This document shows positions 1 through 9,718 of a DNA stretch of 64,000 nt, one piece after another. Location: assembly GCF_963678635.1 (NCBI RefSeq), contig NC_087065.1:69566956-69630955 (forward strand), in the 5' to 3' direction. Under the pieces are notes generated by a model. That model saw only the letters and a list, made by a program, of their open reading frames with translations, was not told the origin of the DNA and ran no database searches. The first letter of the stretch is position 1; every line of letters starts with the position of its first letter. This stretch comes from Symsagittifera roscoffensis. Taxonomy: Eukaryota > Xenacoelomorpha > Acoela > Convolutidae. Both the position numbers and the translations under genes were made by a program.

Positions 1-42
1 AATCTCATAACGATTGTTACATTTTTTTGTCTTATTGTGCAG

Positions 43-3000
43 GCGTCGTTTCAAAGAAGTAGAAACTCTCGTCAAAGATGTCGCTGAACGAATGAAGCGA
101 CTTCGCAACACAGTACCCCCGATTGGTCGTCAAGAGAGAGCGAAAATGGAGCGACAAAGACTCCAAGACAATCTTCTTGAGATCCTCACCCAACTGAAGG
201 ATACAGACAAGCAGATCACAGGCGAAATGAAGAAGCGAAACGAGGCCGAGAAGCAGAAGTTGGGATCAATGCAGAATAGAAATTCGGATCTGCTGGATGT
301 GAACAGTAGTCCAGGAGTTGGAACTGGAGACCCCACTGCGTTTTTCGGATCATCAGAAACTCAGAGCGCTACAATGGTTGATCCTCTTCATCAGGTTGAA
401 AAATTGTTATTGTTTAAGCTTACTTGAAAGAGAGGTGATATCATTTCAAAAGCCGTGCTGAAATTTTCGATTTCAGAAACGCTTTGCAGCGTTTAGAGAG
501 GATTTAACAAAAATTTGATCTTTTTTGTTTTGAGTTCATTTGTTTTAATCAACAAAACTAAGTGATTTTGATCTATCGGGTGCAATTGATTGGGTCAAAG
601 ACTTCATTCATTTGATTTGATGATGAAAACTCGTGTAATTAATAGCTATTTGGTTCGTCCAATTGTAGAGCAAACGATCGGTCAGTTGAACTGATCCATG
701 AGTTTTGGTCATATCAGTTGTTTTTGGCAGACTGCTAAATTTCCATCAGAGTTTTGGTAAGGTTTAACCAAGATAAATAAATCTAGCTATAATCTCAAAG
801 CAAAATAGAGAAACTTTCAAATGAGATTAATTCAGCTACTGATTCTTTCTTGAACTCTGCTAGGTCAACTCTTATCATTTAACATATGAGACAGTCCCCC
901 ATAAGTAGGCCCAAAAATGTATCTAAATATTCGACGTCATCGATAGTTGGGTCTCTAGAAAAAGCAAGTGTGCGTGATGGGTGCAGAAATTTCCGAGATA
1001 AACAACACGAAGCAAGCAAACAAATATTAATTCTATTTCGGTTTTATTTCAGTTACCTAAATTTGTGGGGGACCCACCATCATATCTATTCCCTTAAAAC
1101 TTCTGATACAAAAAATGCATGTGTTGTTTGTAGTTAGTGCGAAAACAGCGTAATTAAGAAGGAATAACGAAGTATAATTTCACCTATTTAGGTTTTTTCA
1201 GGAAAAAGTATTTATTTAATTTGGTTCTTACACAATTATATACTTGGGAAGCTTGATTTCTGATTTCGTTGTAAGTTTGCTTTCAATTTGGGGCTGTGTA
1301 AATTAGCATAAATTATAGATGGTTTCGAGAAAACTTTTTCTTTGCGTTAAGAGTGAATCAAATTATGTTATCTTAGTGGTAAATCGAATTCTTCACCCGC
1401 TTAGTTGTGACTGCCACAAAAGAAATTTAACTAATGGTGTCAAAGTTTTGGTTTTGTATGAAAGTTCACGCGTATTACTGAGCAAAGCTGTGAGTGTTCC
1501 GACTGCCCCTTAACTGGTCTCGAATAGTTTTTGTTCAATAAAGTTCTGAATTAGTATAAATAATGGACTACCAATATCAAATATAAAGTGCCAACAAGAC
1601 TGCTCGTATCAGGGCGAAGCCATGAATGTTCTGACTACCTTTAAAGGTTTATGAAGCAGTAATAACATTAAAAGAATTAAATTTAATAAAATAAAATGAA
1701 AAACTTGTGTTCTAAAAGTTTGAGATTTTTTTAAAACTCATCTCTTCACATGCCATATAAAGTACAAAAGGATACATTTTGCTCCTTGTAACAAATCAAT
1801 TATGGCGAATAGCTTCTTTCAACCAATTTGGAACAATTTCTAAGACGGATTAAATCTCCGCTTACGCGTTAATAGCGCGAAATATTTCGCGCGTTAGTTG
1901 CCCCAAATTGGCAAAATGGTAATCTTTAAACCCCCAAAACTTTACGAAAAAGATCACAGGTGAAATACTTTTGGAGTTTAAGCTCAGGACAACAATACGT
2001 TTTGAATTATACGACAAATTTCTGTCAAAAATGGCTAGCTTTAAAGTCGAAATTTGACTGAAGAAAAAAAACCCACCCCGAGCACAAATATTCCGTTACT
2101 TTCGTTACAAAAGTCGGAACAATAACACTAATATAAAACTGAAGTGGAATTAATATGACCATTTAGTATGCCTCGATTGAATGCGAGAATGAGTGCGATA
2201 TAACTTATCAAGCATAAAGAATTCGCGTATTTACACTTGTGAGAGCAATTGTATTATTATCGGGATCTAGACTGTTCTCCCTTAAACCTCCCTTAAAAAT
2301 CTGTAAAGAACTGAACTTGCTTTATCAGTGAACCGTAACAACTTCCAGGCTCCTTTCCACTTGGTCTAGAAGTATGTATTTTTCAGAATGAATGAAATTC
2401 AAAAAGTTTTCCTGGAAAATTTGATTTCACGGATTTTCGTGTCTGCTTATTTGTTGAGTCTAATTTAAATTTCAAAGCATAGATTTTTCTATTGATATAA
2501 ACATTTATATTTAACAGTCGACCTGATCGCTTGTCATTTTAAAAATTCGCGTCTAGTTGATTTTTTTTCCGGTTATAACTGCTTCGGCGTATGTTTTATC
2601 AGCTTAATCAACTTACTTTGTATCGTTATACGGGAAAGTATTTATTATTCTTAATTGTAAGAGTCATTAACGTAGTGAGTATTCTTATATAAGCCTTGCT
2701 GATTTTGTATGTTTGTTATTTTTCCAGGAAAAAGTCTTGGACTTTGTTTACGCTCAATTTTTTTTCGCGGTTCTTTTTTAAGTTCATTTTATTTGTTAAA
2801 ATGAAGGCGAACTCCACTATCGAACAGCAAACGTCTAAAGGTAACGAAAAACATGATCGATGTTTAGTTTCGAAAGTGATTTTTTTTTATTCGGTTTCCT
2901 TATTTATCCAGTGTTCTTAATATTCAAAAAGCTCTAAGGGCATATACTTTTCATTTAAAATTCGAAATATGATTTTTTTTTCAAAAAACAGTGCGTTTTT

Positions 3001-4897
3001 TTCTGTTACCTTGCGTTCATTGCTTGTTTCCAACGGTCAGTTGGCTGCGTTCAAAAAATTTCAATCAAATTGTTCTTGAAATTCAAAAAGCTCTAAGGAC
3101 ATATACTTTTTCTCAATTCGAAAAATGAAATTTTCAAAAAACAAGTCAGTATTAGTTTTGTTTTGTTGCGTTCACGACATTTTTCCAACGTTCTAGAGGC
3201 TATGTTTACACTAACGAGCATAGAATATTAGTTTGATTTTACTTTTTTCCAACCTAACTCGGAAATAAAAGTTCTGTTTTGGTGGCATTTTGCTATAATC
3301 ACGATTTGTAGCTTTGGAAATTTCATAGCATCTGGTCTCTGATTTATTTGTATCTAGTGCTTGTCGATTGTTAAGAGTCCGTGGCTGAGAAGGAAGGACA
3401 TGAGATTCCATAAATCGAGGTTGCAGGTTGGAATCCGACATAGCTGAAGTGTTACTAATTGAAGGCTTGTTTTTTTTATTTCACTTTTTTGAGCTGTTTT
3501 TTCGTATTTTTTCGCTAGTGTTTGCGAAGCTTAGCTTCGCCTGTGCTTATAATTCAGGACGTTGTGGTTTCAAAATTTTAGGCTTCACTATTTTTCCAGA
3601 TTTTTAATTTGGGTAATGCGTTCATCTACATGCCAAAGTTACAATCCCCTCAAATACAACTGTCAAATAGATGATAAGTTATGCTCTTAAAAAAGAAAAA
3701 AAGGTTGGTGAACTTTCTTTTTAATTACTCAATTAAGCTAGCGAGCGTAGTTTCATAAAATTAAGTCAGTTTAATAGCAGTATTCTCCAATTTATCAGTG
3801 TTTGGTTCATATAAGCGTCAGTGGCACAGTTGCGTAGGGCAGTCGACTTTAGTACTTGGATGCCCGAGGAATGATATTCGAATCCCGTTGAGGTCCTTCT
3901 ACTTTTCGAAACTTATGTACTTGAGTAATATAGACCGAATTGTTGTTAAAACGATCGTTAAACTCAACTGGAGTAATCAGAGATAAGCAAAAACAGGAGG
4001 AAAAATGTTTGTAGACGTTTCAGCGAAAACGGAATGAATTGTTTAAAAAATTTATGAATTTAACCATTGAACCTGTTAGACTTGAATGCTCATTTTTCTG
4101 GAGTAGTGATGTGTTATGGGGGCGTGTTTAGGTGCAGCTGCAGCAGCAACAGGTGGAGTATGAGCAGACGTTGGAGCAGATCAGAGAGAGGGACAGTGCG
4201 ATGCAGGAGTTGGAACAGGGCGTGACACAGGTGAACGAGATATTCAAGGACATGGCCCAACTCATACACGACCAGGGAGATGTAATAGGTCAGTCAATGT
4301 TCTAAGTTATCACAGGTATATTGTCTATAGTTTGCCCAAAATAATGACGTCATAGCTTAAGTAGCTGTGTTCTCTATACTTCGCCCAAGATAAGGACGTC
4401 ATAGGTTAATTAGGTGTTTTCTCTATAATTCGCTTAGATGTTACAGGTAGTACATGTCCAATGGTCAATCATGAAAATTGGTCAGAGAAACTAATAAGTT
4501 CAGCTATCTTCTCTCTAACTCGTCCAGAATAATGACATCGTAGGTCACTACAACATGTCATAACAGGTCTTTTCTGCCGAGTATGTCGATAAAAATATGA
4601 AAATTGAGGTTTGGGTAAATTTTGGTCAGTTTTGCTGATGAACACGAGGTATGCTGCTGTACTTTGGGTGGATGGGGGGGGTGGGTATGGGAGGAAAAAG
4701 AGCCGATGTGTCGTTTAGATAACATTGAGACACAAATCGACAAGGCGGAGTCGAGTGCTCGCTCTGGCACGCAGCACTTGGGCACTGCAGTCAAACACCA
4801 GAAGAGAGGCACCCGAACCAAACTCATCATCTTTGGTGTCCTTGGGGCCATCGCATTCTTCATAATCCTCATTGTGGTCTTGAAGCTAAAGGACTAA
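43..4897 (+). CDS. STX7-like: Syntaxin 7/12-like Qa-SNARE, 3' part (three exons)
   Basis: Membrane-anchored Qa-SNARE, in its family a driver of endosomal/lysosomal fusion. Exons are 43-394, 4132-4288 and 4719-4897. All introns are GT-AG and phases match: the first exon enters with one base of a split codon, the next junction is phase 0, the last phase 1 (G + AT = Asp). The first exon encodes a charged helical stretch like the end of an Habc domain and linker (QERAKMERQRLQDNLLEIL). The second starts Gln-rich and enters the SNARE helix (VNEIFKDMAQLIHDQGDVI), with the zero-layer Gln in HDQGD. The third completes the SNARE motif (DNIETQIDKAESSARSGTQ) and ends in a hydrophobic tail anchor (LIIFGVLGAIAFFIILIVVL) followed by KLKD and a stop. 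The N-terminus lies left of the window. The split between STX7, STX12 and related members is not certain. The last acceptor has a poor pyrimidine tract. Confidence 0.9.
395..1465. other. Syntaxin intron, 5' part, no feature recognised
   Basis: AT-rich intron sequence after the donor at 395. Short ORFs here (for example at 886-1137) have no recognisable domain, and I saw no repeat matching other parts of the window. Confidence 0.5.
1466..1536 (+). repeat. Family H terminal fragment
   Basis: Contains a GTATTACTGAGC..., GTTCCGACTGCC and CTTAACTGGTCTCGAATAG series. The same words occur in inverse orientation at 55320-55401. It is a degraded end of the hairpin-ended family H element, lying just upstream of a longer copy. 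Confidence 0.55.
1592..2122 (+). repeat. Family H hairpin-ended element, copy 1
   Basis: Roughly 530 bp, starting AACAAGACTGCTCGTATCAG and ending ACTTTCGTTACAAAAGTCGG(AACA). It shares long blocks with 15312-15851 (opposite strand) and 54398-54892 (same strand), including ACGGATTAAATCTCCGCTTA, CGCGTTAATAGCGCGAAATA and CCCACCCCGAGCACAAATAT. Each end carries a short hairpin, clearest in the 15312 copy. No coding capacity is seen, so it is a non-autonomous transposon; the superfamily is unproven (Helentron-like is one option). Confidence 0.7.
2720..3210 (+). repeat. Family A interspersed repeat
   Basis: Recognised by ordered blocks shared with several other copies: CAGGAAAA(A)GTCTT, TTTTCGCGGTT, AAGTTCATTT, the segment GAACTCCACTATCGAACAGC, then CATGATCGATGTTTAGTTTC, AAAGAGCTCTAAGGGCATAT-like words and GCGTTCATTG...CCAACG. 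This copy contains two versions of the AAAGCTCTAAGG(G/A)CATATAC block, at about 2930 and 3090. Non-coding; class unknown. Confidence 0.65.
3375..3560 (+). repeat. tRNA-headed SINE, family S1, copy 1
   Basis: Begins GTCCGTGGCTGAG (RNA polymerase III A-box-like) and has a degenerate B box, GGTTGGAATCC, at about 3426. It ends with GTTTGCGAAGCTTAGCTTCG and CTGTGCTTATA. The head and tail are shared in order with 23161-23345, and part of the tail with 17035-17195. The upstream flank (about 3225-3375, with TTTCATAGCATCTG) is also shared with the 23 kb copy, so a longer unit may have moved together. Confidence 0.6.
3812..3905 (+). repeat. tRNA-like sequence (SINE head or tRNA relic)
   Basis: Contains an A-box-like GTGGCACAGTTGCG and a B-box-like ATTCGAATCCC about 45 bases further on. 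The acceptor and T stems do not pair well, so it is not called as a working tRNA gene. It lies in the large syntaxin intron. Confidence 0.4.
4324..4560 (+). repeat. 49-bp minisatellite with CRE-like TGACGTCA
   Basis: In the last syntaxin intron. TCTATA begins at 4324, 4373 and 4422, a period of 49, and a diverged unit follows at about 4512. Units share TTCGCCCAA(A/G)ATAA and GACGTCATAG; the first contains the full palindrome TGACGTCA. Whether the CRE match has any regulatory role is unknown. Confidence 0.65.
4665..4691 (+). other. Potential G-quadruplex before the last syntaxin exon
   Basis: Four or more G-runs (GGG at 4665, eight G at 4674-4681, GGG at 4683, GGG at 4689) in 27 bases, ending 27 bases upstream of the exon at 4719. 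It would be present in the pre-mRNA on the sense strand, close to an acceptor with a weak pyrimidine tract. Confidence 0.5.
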
Positions 4898-4979
4898 TTT
4901 TGGCTTCTTAATTTTGAAAATTAGCAAATCTTTCCTATTATAGCCCCTCAGCTAATTATAACCCCCTCACCCTCACCCC

Positions 4980-4985
4980 AATAAA
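4980..4985 (+). promoter_or_regulatory. Polyadenylation signal AATAAA for the syntaxin
   Basis: AATAAA lies 83 bases after the stop codon at 4897. A second AATAAA at 5661-5666 could serve a longer 3' UTR. Confidence 0.5.
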
Positions 4986-5844
4986 AAAAGTGTTGTGGGT
5001 GGTTCTTATTTTTGCTCGTTTCAAGGCTTGGTGTCTATAATGGGAAAGAGACGAATAAACATCTCTGCAGTGACCATCCTTTCCTGAAGCATTACTGATA
5101 CTAAATTTTATTTCGATGTCGAATCGGTCATTTAAAAAGCCCTTGAAACCCAGGTTTTGGCTTTTGATTGCTTTGTTCGAGTTTGGCAGTATGAACAAAC
5201 GGCGAAAAATAGCTCGAGATATGGATGAACTTTGAGTATGCCTTCTCGTAGGAATCTCAAATTTACTCATATTTTCAGCGCTGGCCGTTTCAGTGCCGCT
5301 GACTAAATAAAAGAATTCTGCATGCACCATTTTTTCTTGCAAACATAATTAGAAGGAAAGTGATGGTTCAATGAGGATGCTCTTGTTAAAGTTGGCTTGC
5401 ACTATTCCGTCTATATTGTCTACTGAATATAATACATGAGATGACTGCCCTCGAATGTTTGCTTGCATAGTTGATAATGTTGATACTATTTATCGCTCTC
5501 ATTTAAAGTAGCTCCTAAATGTGTAGCTTTCTTAATTCCATAGATTTTTGTTCCGCTTCAATATTTAAATTTATTAATTTGTAATATATGTTTCATAGCT
5601 ATGATTGTTTTCGTTTGTGATATTGAGTGATACGTGATTAGACAATTTTTTATAAGAGCCAATAAAGTTACGTACTAGGCACGAGTGAACCGTATTTTTT
5701 TTGTTCGTGTGGTATCCATATTGTTACCCTTACTATGGATGTTCGGATACACTTCACACAATCTTTGCATACGCGTCACACAGTAATGCGATTGGTACTC
5801 GGGGAATACATTTCTGCTCCGTTGTCAAATTTGAGGGAGGTTTT

Positions 5845-6245
5845 TTTCAGGAAAAGTCTTGAAGTTTGTGCATGATCAAATTTGATTTTTCGCGGTTGAC
5901 TTATGATTTCATTTTAAGTTCAGTTCAAATTCCTTTTAAGTTCAGTTCAAATTCCTTTAGTTCAGTAATTGTACAGAAAAAGTTCAAAGGTCACGAGAAA
6001 CGTGATCGACTTCTAATTTCGATCACGTAATTTTTCAGATTTCACAGCGGAATAAAAACTTACCTATTAACTAATTGAAATAACTTTATGGGAAAAAGGG
6101 CCAATCATACTAAGTTCTTAAGTTTCAAAGAGCTTCAAAGCCGTACATTTATAACTTGAAATTTAAATTTTTCTAAGTTTTTTTTTCTGTTTTTTGTTCA
6201 TTGACCATTTTCCAAATGTCTGTTAGCTGTTTACATTTGGGAGAG
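5845..6245 (+). repeat. Family A interspersed repeat
   Basis: Blocks in the family order: CAGGAAAAGTCTTGAAGTTT, TTGATTTTTCGCGGTT, AAGTTCAGTTCAAATTCCTT, CACGAGAAACGTGATCGACT, CAGCGGAATAAAAACTTACC, AAAGAGCTTCAAAG and a TCTGTTAGCTGTTTACA end. It contains a local tandem duplication of the TTTTAAGTTCAGTTCAAATT unit at 5919-5965. Intergenic, between the syntaxin and the ligase-like gene. Confidence 0.65.
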
Positions 6246-6489
6246 CAATGGTCTGATAATCGGTGACTAGATTTTTTCCGGTCAAAGTTTTTATCACAAT
6301 CAAGATGCAGTGGTAGAAATAACGTTGGCGCTGTCTAACAGAATCAGTGAATCATTTGATAAATTACTGAAACAGAATCAAAGTCTATCAGGCAATTAAG
6401 TGTTTATTTCAACTAATCCTGTAATCAGTAATCTACTAAGTAACTAATCTTTGAACGTTCTAAAAACGTACGTAGTGTCTTGTTAATTT

Positions 6490-6870
6490 TTCTTTCGTGA
6501 ATTTTCACGCCATATATTTTTTTCGCGGTTTGATTTTTTATTTTTGTTCATTTTAAATTTATTCATTGTAGGAAAGAAAACAACACTTTCCAATTACGAA
6601 GTTTAAAATGACGCGAAGAAACTTGAATAATTTTTGGTTTTTAATGTGGATATAAGTTTATGGAATTCTCAGCTGAATAAAAAATGTTTGATTGTTTTCT
6701 CCAATTGGGTTAGTCTTATCAAAAAAGCCCAATCATAAAATATTCATGATTTTGAAAGAGCTCTGAGATGATGAAATTTTTGTTTAGAGGCTCGAAAGTG
6801 CGAAGTTTTTGACCGAAACGTAGATTGTTTTCTTTTGGTCTCCTTGAGTTCATTGACACTGTTCAGACTA
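6490..6870 (+). repeat. Diverged family A copy
   Basis: Weaker match to family A: TTTTTTCGCGGTTTGATTTT, then AGCTGAATAAAAAATG, CCAATTGGGTTAGTCTTATC, AAAGCCCAATCATAAA and GAAAGAGCTCTGAGA in the same order as other copies. Boundaries are uncertain. Confidence 0.45.
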
Positions 6871-8030
6871 GTTGAAGTTTTTTTCAATTATCGCGCAGTG
6901 ATCAAGTTGAAAGGCTACTTTTTCGTAGCCATCTTGAACTGGTCTAAATTTAATTTGAAATGACGAAAACGTCAACGTGTTGGAGTTCTTATTCTCTTAA
7001 TCGGATTTTTTTTCGGGTTCGTGGTTTTCGTCCCCAGCTTATGCCAATTGATTTTGAACCCCATTTTTTTCTCATCTGGTACGATTTTTATTGGCCTGCT
7101 CTCTTAAGCAGGGTTTTAGAGAATTGGTTTTGTTCCAACTGAAACAGTTTTCAGTAATTGGTAAGTTTAACAAGTCTGATATTGGGTAATTTTTTTTATC
7201 GTTACAAAATTTTTTAAACTGTTTCATTTAATGTTACATTAGCTTAGCCAACTTAATTTGCGCAATTTCTAGGGCAAAAATATTTGCATGTGTTTCAGAA
7301 TAGATGTGTTATAAAAACTTTTTAAAACTTAAAGAAATTATTTTATGACAAATTTTTGTTTTCGGATCAACAGGTTTCGACCCAAAATTTGCTGCCACTT
7401 GGAGAATGATTTCCAATTTATGGCTGTCTATGAATTTCATCCTACCATGAAGTTTTTTTAGCTGTATTTTCGTCAACTTTTCAAGTTATTGATTCAAGTA
7501 TTTTTTTCCTTTTGTTTTCAGTCCTTTTTTATTAGCTATCGTGTAGCGCAATGTGTTTACGCTGTGTTTGAATAATGCAAATTAAATGTCTTTTTCTCAA
7601 GTTTTTTCCTAAGAATCCACATGCCACTTATGAATGTCATACGATGTCGAGTGATTTATTATATTTAAGTCTAATAGCTTCAAATGAGCTTCAATTCAAA
7701 TTTCGAAGACGTTTCATGGATGTTGAAAAAAGCGTCAGAATCATCTTGCTTTTCAGACTAATTTAGAGCGAGTTGGGTGGGACATTTTCGGTCACAATTT
7801 GGTCGCAAAAATTTAGAGTAGTAAAATCCATCTGTGTTTGATAAATCTCTCGTGTGTGTGTTTGTCTGTGTTTGAATTTGCTTGTTACTCTACTCCTCCT
7901 AAAAACCAAAGTGATTGATTGTTTGTATCCGTGATAGGTAGCCATTTTGTACTGACCATGGTCATATTCCTCAGGCTGTAAAAATGTGATTGGGTTTTTC
8001 AGTTTTTGTTCCGTATGTGAAATTATTGTT
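6871..8030. other. Intergenic AT-rich stretch
   Basis: No gene, convincing repeat copy or RNA found. The ORFs here are short and T-rich in composition, without recognisable motifs. Confidence 0.4.
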
Positions 8031-8036
8031 TTTATT
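8031..8036 (-). promoter_or_regulatory. Possible polyadenylation signal for the ligase-like gene
   Basis: TTTATT on the plus strand, AATAAA on the minus strand, about 320 bases after the minus-strand stop. If used, the S2 SINE at 8126-8325 would lie inside the 3' UTR in antisense orientation. Confidence 0.3.
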
Positions 8037-8125
8037 GTTTTACACAGCTCAATTAGGGCGTTTAAAAGCAAAGAAATATTTTTTAAATTGGTTAATTTTA
8101 GTTACCTTTCATTTGCTGTACACAT

Positions 8126-8325
8126 TGTGGCATTGTGGCGCTCCGGTAGTGATGGTGTCCAGCAATCAAATGAGTGCTGGTTCAAATCGTACGTGCGATG
8201 CAATTTGCAAGGTATGCTCTTGCAAGTAAGTCAAGGGCGCTGAATGCGCTCTTGTCAACATAATTAATTAACCTTCGGCTTAAGCCTCCGGGCTGGTTGA
8301 CTAAAAAAATAAAAAAATAAAACAT
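8126..8325 (+). repeat. tRNA-headed SINE, family S2, copy 1
   Basis: tRNA-like head with B box GGTTCAAATC at about 8180. It is followed by a body with TAATTAATTAACCTTCGGCT, GGCTTAAGCC and GGGCTGGTTGACT, and ends in an A-rich tail of repeated AAAAAAT. The body end resembles 27925-28115 (TAATTAA...GGCTTATG...GCCTGGCTGA). The A-rich tail supports LINE-type mobilisation. Confidence 0.6.
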
Positions 8326-8359
8326 TCAAATTTTAAAACCAAATTGAGTTCAAGATAAT

Positions 8360-9718
8360 TTAGCGTGTGTCTCTGTCAATAGCAGCTGCGTTCAGCCACA
8401 TTCTTCTAGCAATCGCTTTCCACGCTGACTCTTTTTCGTTTTCCTCTTGCTTGCTGAACTCTCGACTGTTCCGTGTAAGAGCCGACAGCACAGAGACCGG
8501 GGTGAAACTCCAGAAGGGACACGCTTCGATTAAGTAGGGAATTCCTGAGTCGTCATGAACTCGGAAATCGAACATCGAGTAATCCCGGTATCCCATAGCG
8601 CGATGTGCACACCGTATGGAGTGGTCCACTTTAGCAAGGACTTCCGAAGACATCCCTCTAGGGTCACCGGAGTTAGTGTAGTATCGCTCGTTGTTCGATA
8701 GTTGAATTGCAGTGCTTCCCTCGCTTTTCTTCTCTGACTCGACGAGTTTATCTTCCAAGGTTCTGATTGGATAATTCTTATTAGCCATGACGTAATTGAT
8801 TTTGGCGCCAAAAACATGCAAATCGTCAGTGGGATCCGAGGAAGTAGCATTTTGTGAACAGAATTTTGCGTTCACGCAGCCGGCTCTGACTTCACGTCCT
8901 GGAATAAATTCCTCTACGACCACAAATCGACCGTACGAAAATGCCTTGCGAAGCGCTGGCTCGAGATCGCTCGCTTCTTTACATAAGGAAACGCCTCGAC
9001 TATTATCCTCCTCTGCTGGTTTGATGACAACAGGAAGAGGAATTGAGACCTTCGGCATTGGCTGATGTTTGAATCCGTTGGACAATTCTTGAGGAAGGGT
9101 TAACACTTCGCCTTTGGGTAGATAGACTCCTGGAGTTTGGGCTAGAACAGCTCTAGTCAGTGGCTTGCTTTGGCCTAAAGCATTGCATGTAGCGGTTGGT
9201 CCAGGATGGGGGATCTTAAGGACATCTTCGAACAGAGTTCGAACTGTAGTCATTCCAACGTAGTCGAAACACTGCGGCACCATTAGCGAGTATGGTTGAA
9301 TTTTTTGCTCTTCCTCTAGAAGTGCAATCATTTCGCCAGTGTTTAAAGGCCCAATGACATAATCAGGAAGATTTGGATCTCGAACTAGAGGCTCCATTGA
9401 TCCAGAGAGAAACATGTCCTCGGTCAAATCGTGAATCGCACTTTTTTGGTCCTTATTCGGAGGCAACTTAACAGTTTGGCCCTTGATAAAGTACCAGAGC
9501 AATTTCTCGCTTACTGTACGCTGTTTCACTCCCGAAGTGTTTAGTGTAGTTGCAGGAGAGAGATAGACCGCATAGTCGTAGCGAACTTCGGCCGGAGTGT
9601 CCGAATCGGGTGCGGTGGGGTCATACAGAAGATCAAGTGGACAGTTTTTCCCGTAGAAGAAACTGACCTTAAACATGAAGGAATCAGTGTTGCTGCCTAG
9701 TGTTTGAATTACTCGCAT
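8360..9718 (-). CDS. D-alanine-D-alanine ligase-like ATP-grasp protein, intronless
   Basis: 452 aa in one exon on the minus strand; ATG at 9718-9716, TAA at 8362-8360. The C-terminal half carries ATP-grasp motifs in the order seen in Ddl enzymes: a nucleotide-binding Lys and Gly-rich-loop equivalent at about 229-245 (PVVIKPAEEDNSRGVSL), an adenine-pocket strand at about 266-279 (VVVEEFIPGREVRA), and the metal-site end at 381-405 (FDFRV, then YLIEACPFWSF). In bacterial Ddl the last motif reads E-x-N; here it is E-A-C (residues 398-400), so one metal ligand seems altered. The N-terminal half is less conserved, with no clear signal peptide or membrane segment. Bacterial Ddl makes the peptidoglycan dipeptide; animals have no such wall, so the substrate is unknown, though an amino-acid or peptide ligase is likely. 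Origin could be an old animal family, a retrocopy or horizontal transfer. It is tail-to-tail with the syntaxin. Confidence 0.8.
   Translation of the reverse strand: MRVIQTLGSNTDSFMFKVSFFYGKNCPLDLLYDPTAPDSDTPAEVRYDYAVYLSPATTLNTSGVKQRTVSEKLLWYFIKGQTVKLPPNKDQKSAIHDLTEDMFLSGSMEPLVRDPNLPDYVIGPLNTGEMIALLEEEQKIQPYSLMVPQCFDYVGMTTVRTLFEDVLKIPHPGPTATCNALGQSKPLTRAVLAQTPGVYLPKGEVLTLPQELSNGFKHQPMPKVSIPLPVVIKPAEEDNSRGVSLCKEASDLEPALRKAFSYGRFVVVEEFIPGREVRAGCVNAKFCSQNATSSDPTDDLHVFGAKINYVMANKNYPIRTLEDKLVESEKKSEGSTAIQLSNNERYYTNSGDPRGMSSEVLAKVDHSIRCAHRAMGYRDYSMFDFRVHDDSGIPYLIEACPFWSFTPVSVLSALTRNSREFSKQEENEKESAWKAIARRMWLNAAAIDRDTR

Noticed and set aside
4558-4872. 104-aa minus-strand ORF
   Set aside because: It is the antisense shadow of the last syntaxin exon.
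7986-8243. Overlapping 79- and 85-aa ORFs on the plus strand
   Set aside because: Their 3' halves translate the S2 SINE and their 5' halves are T-rich noise.
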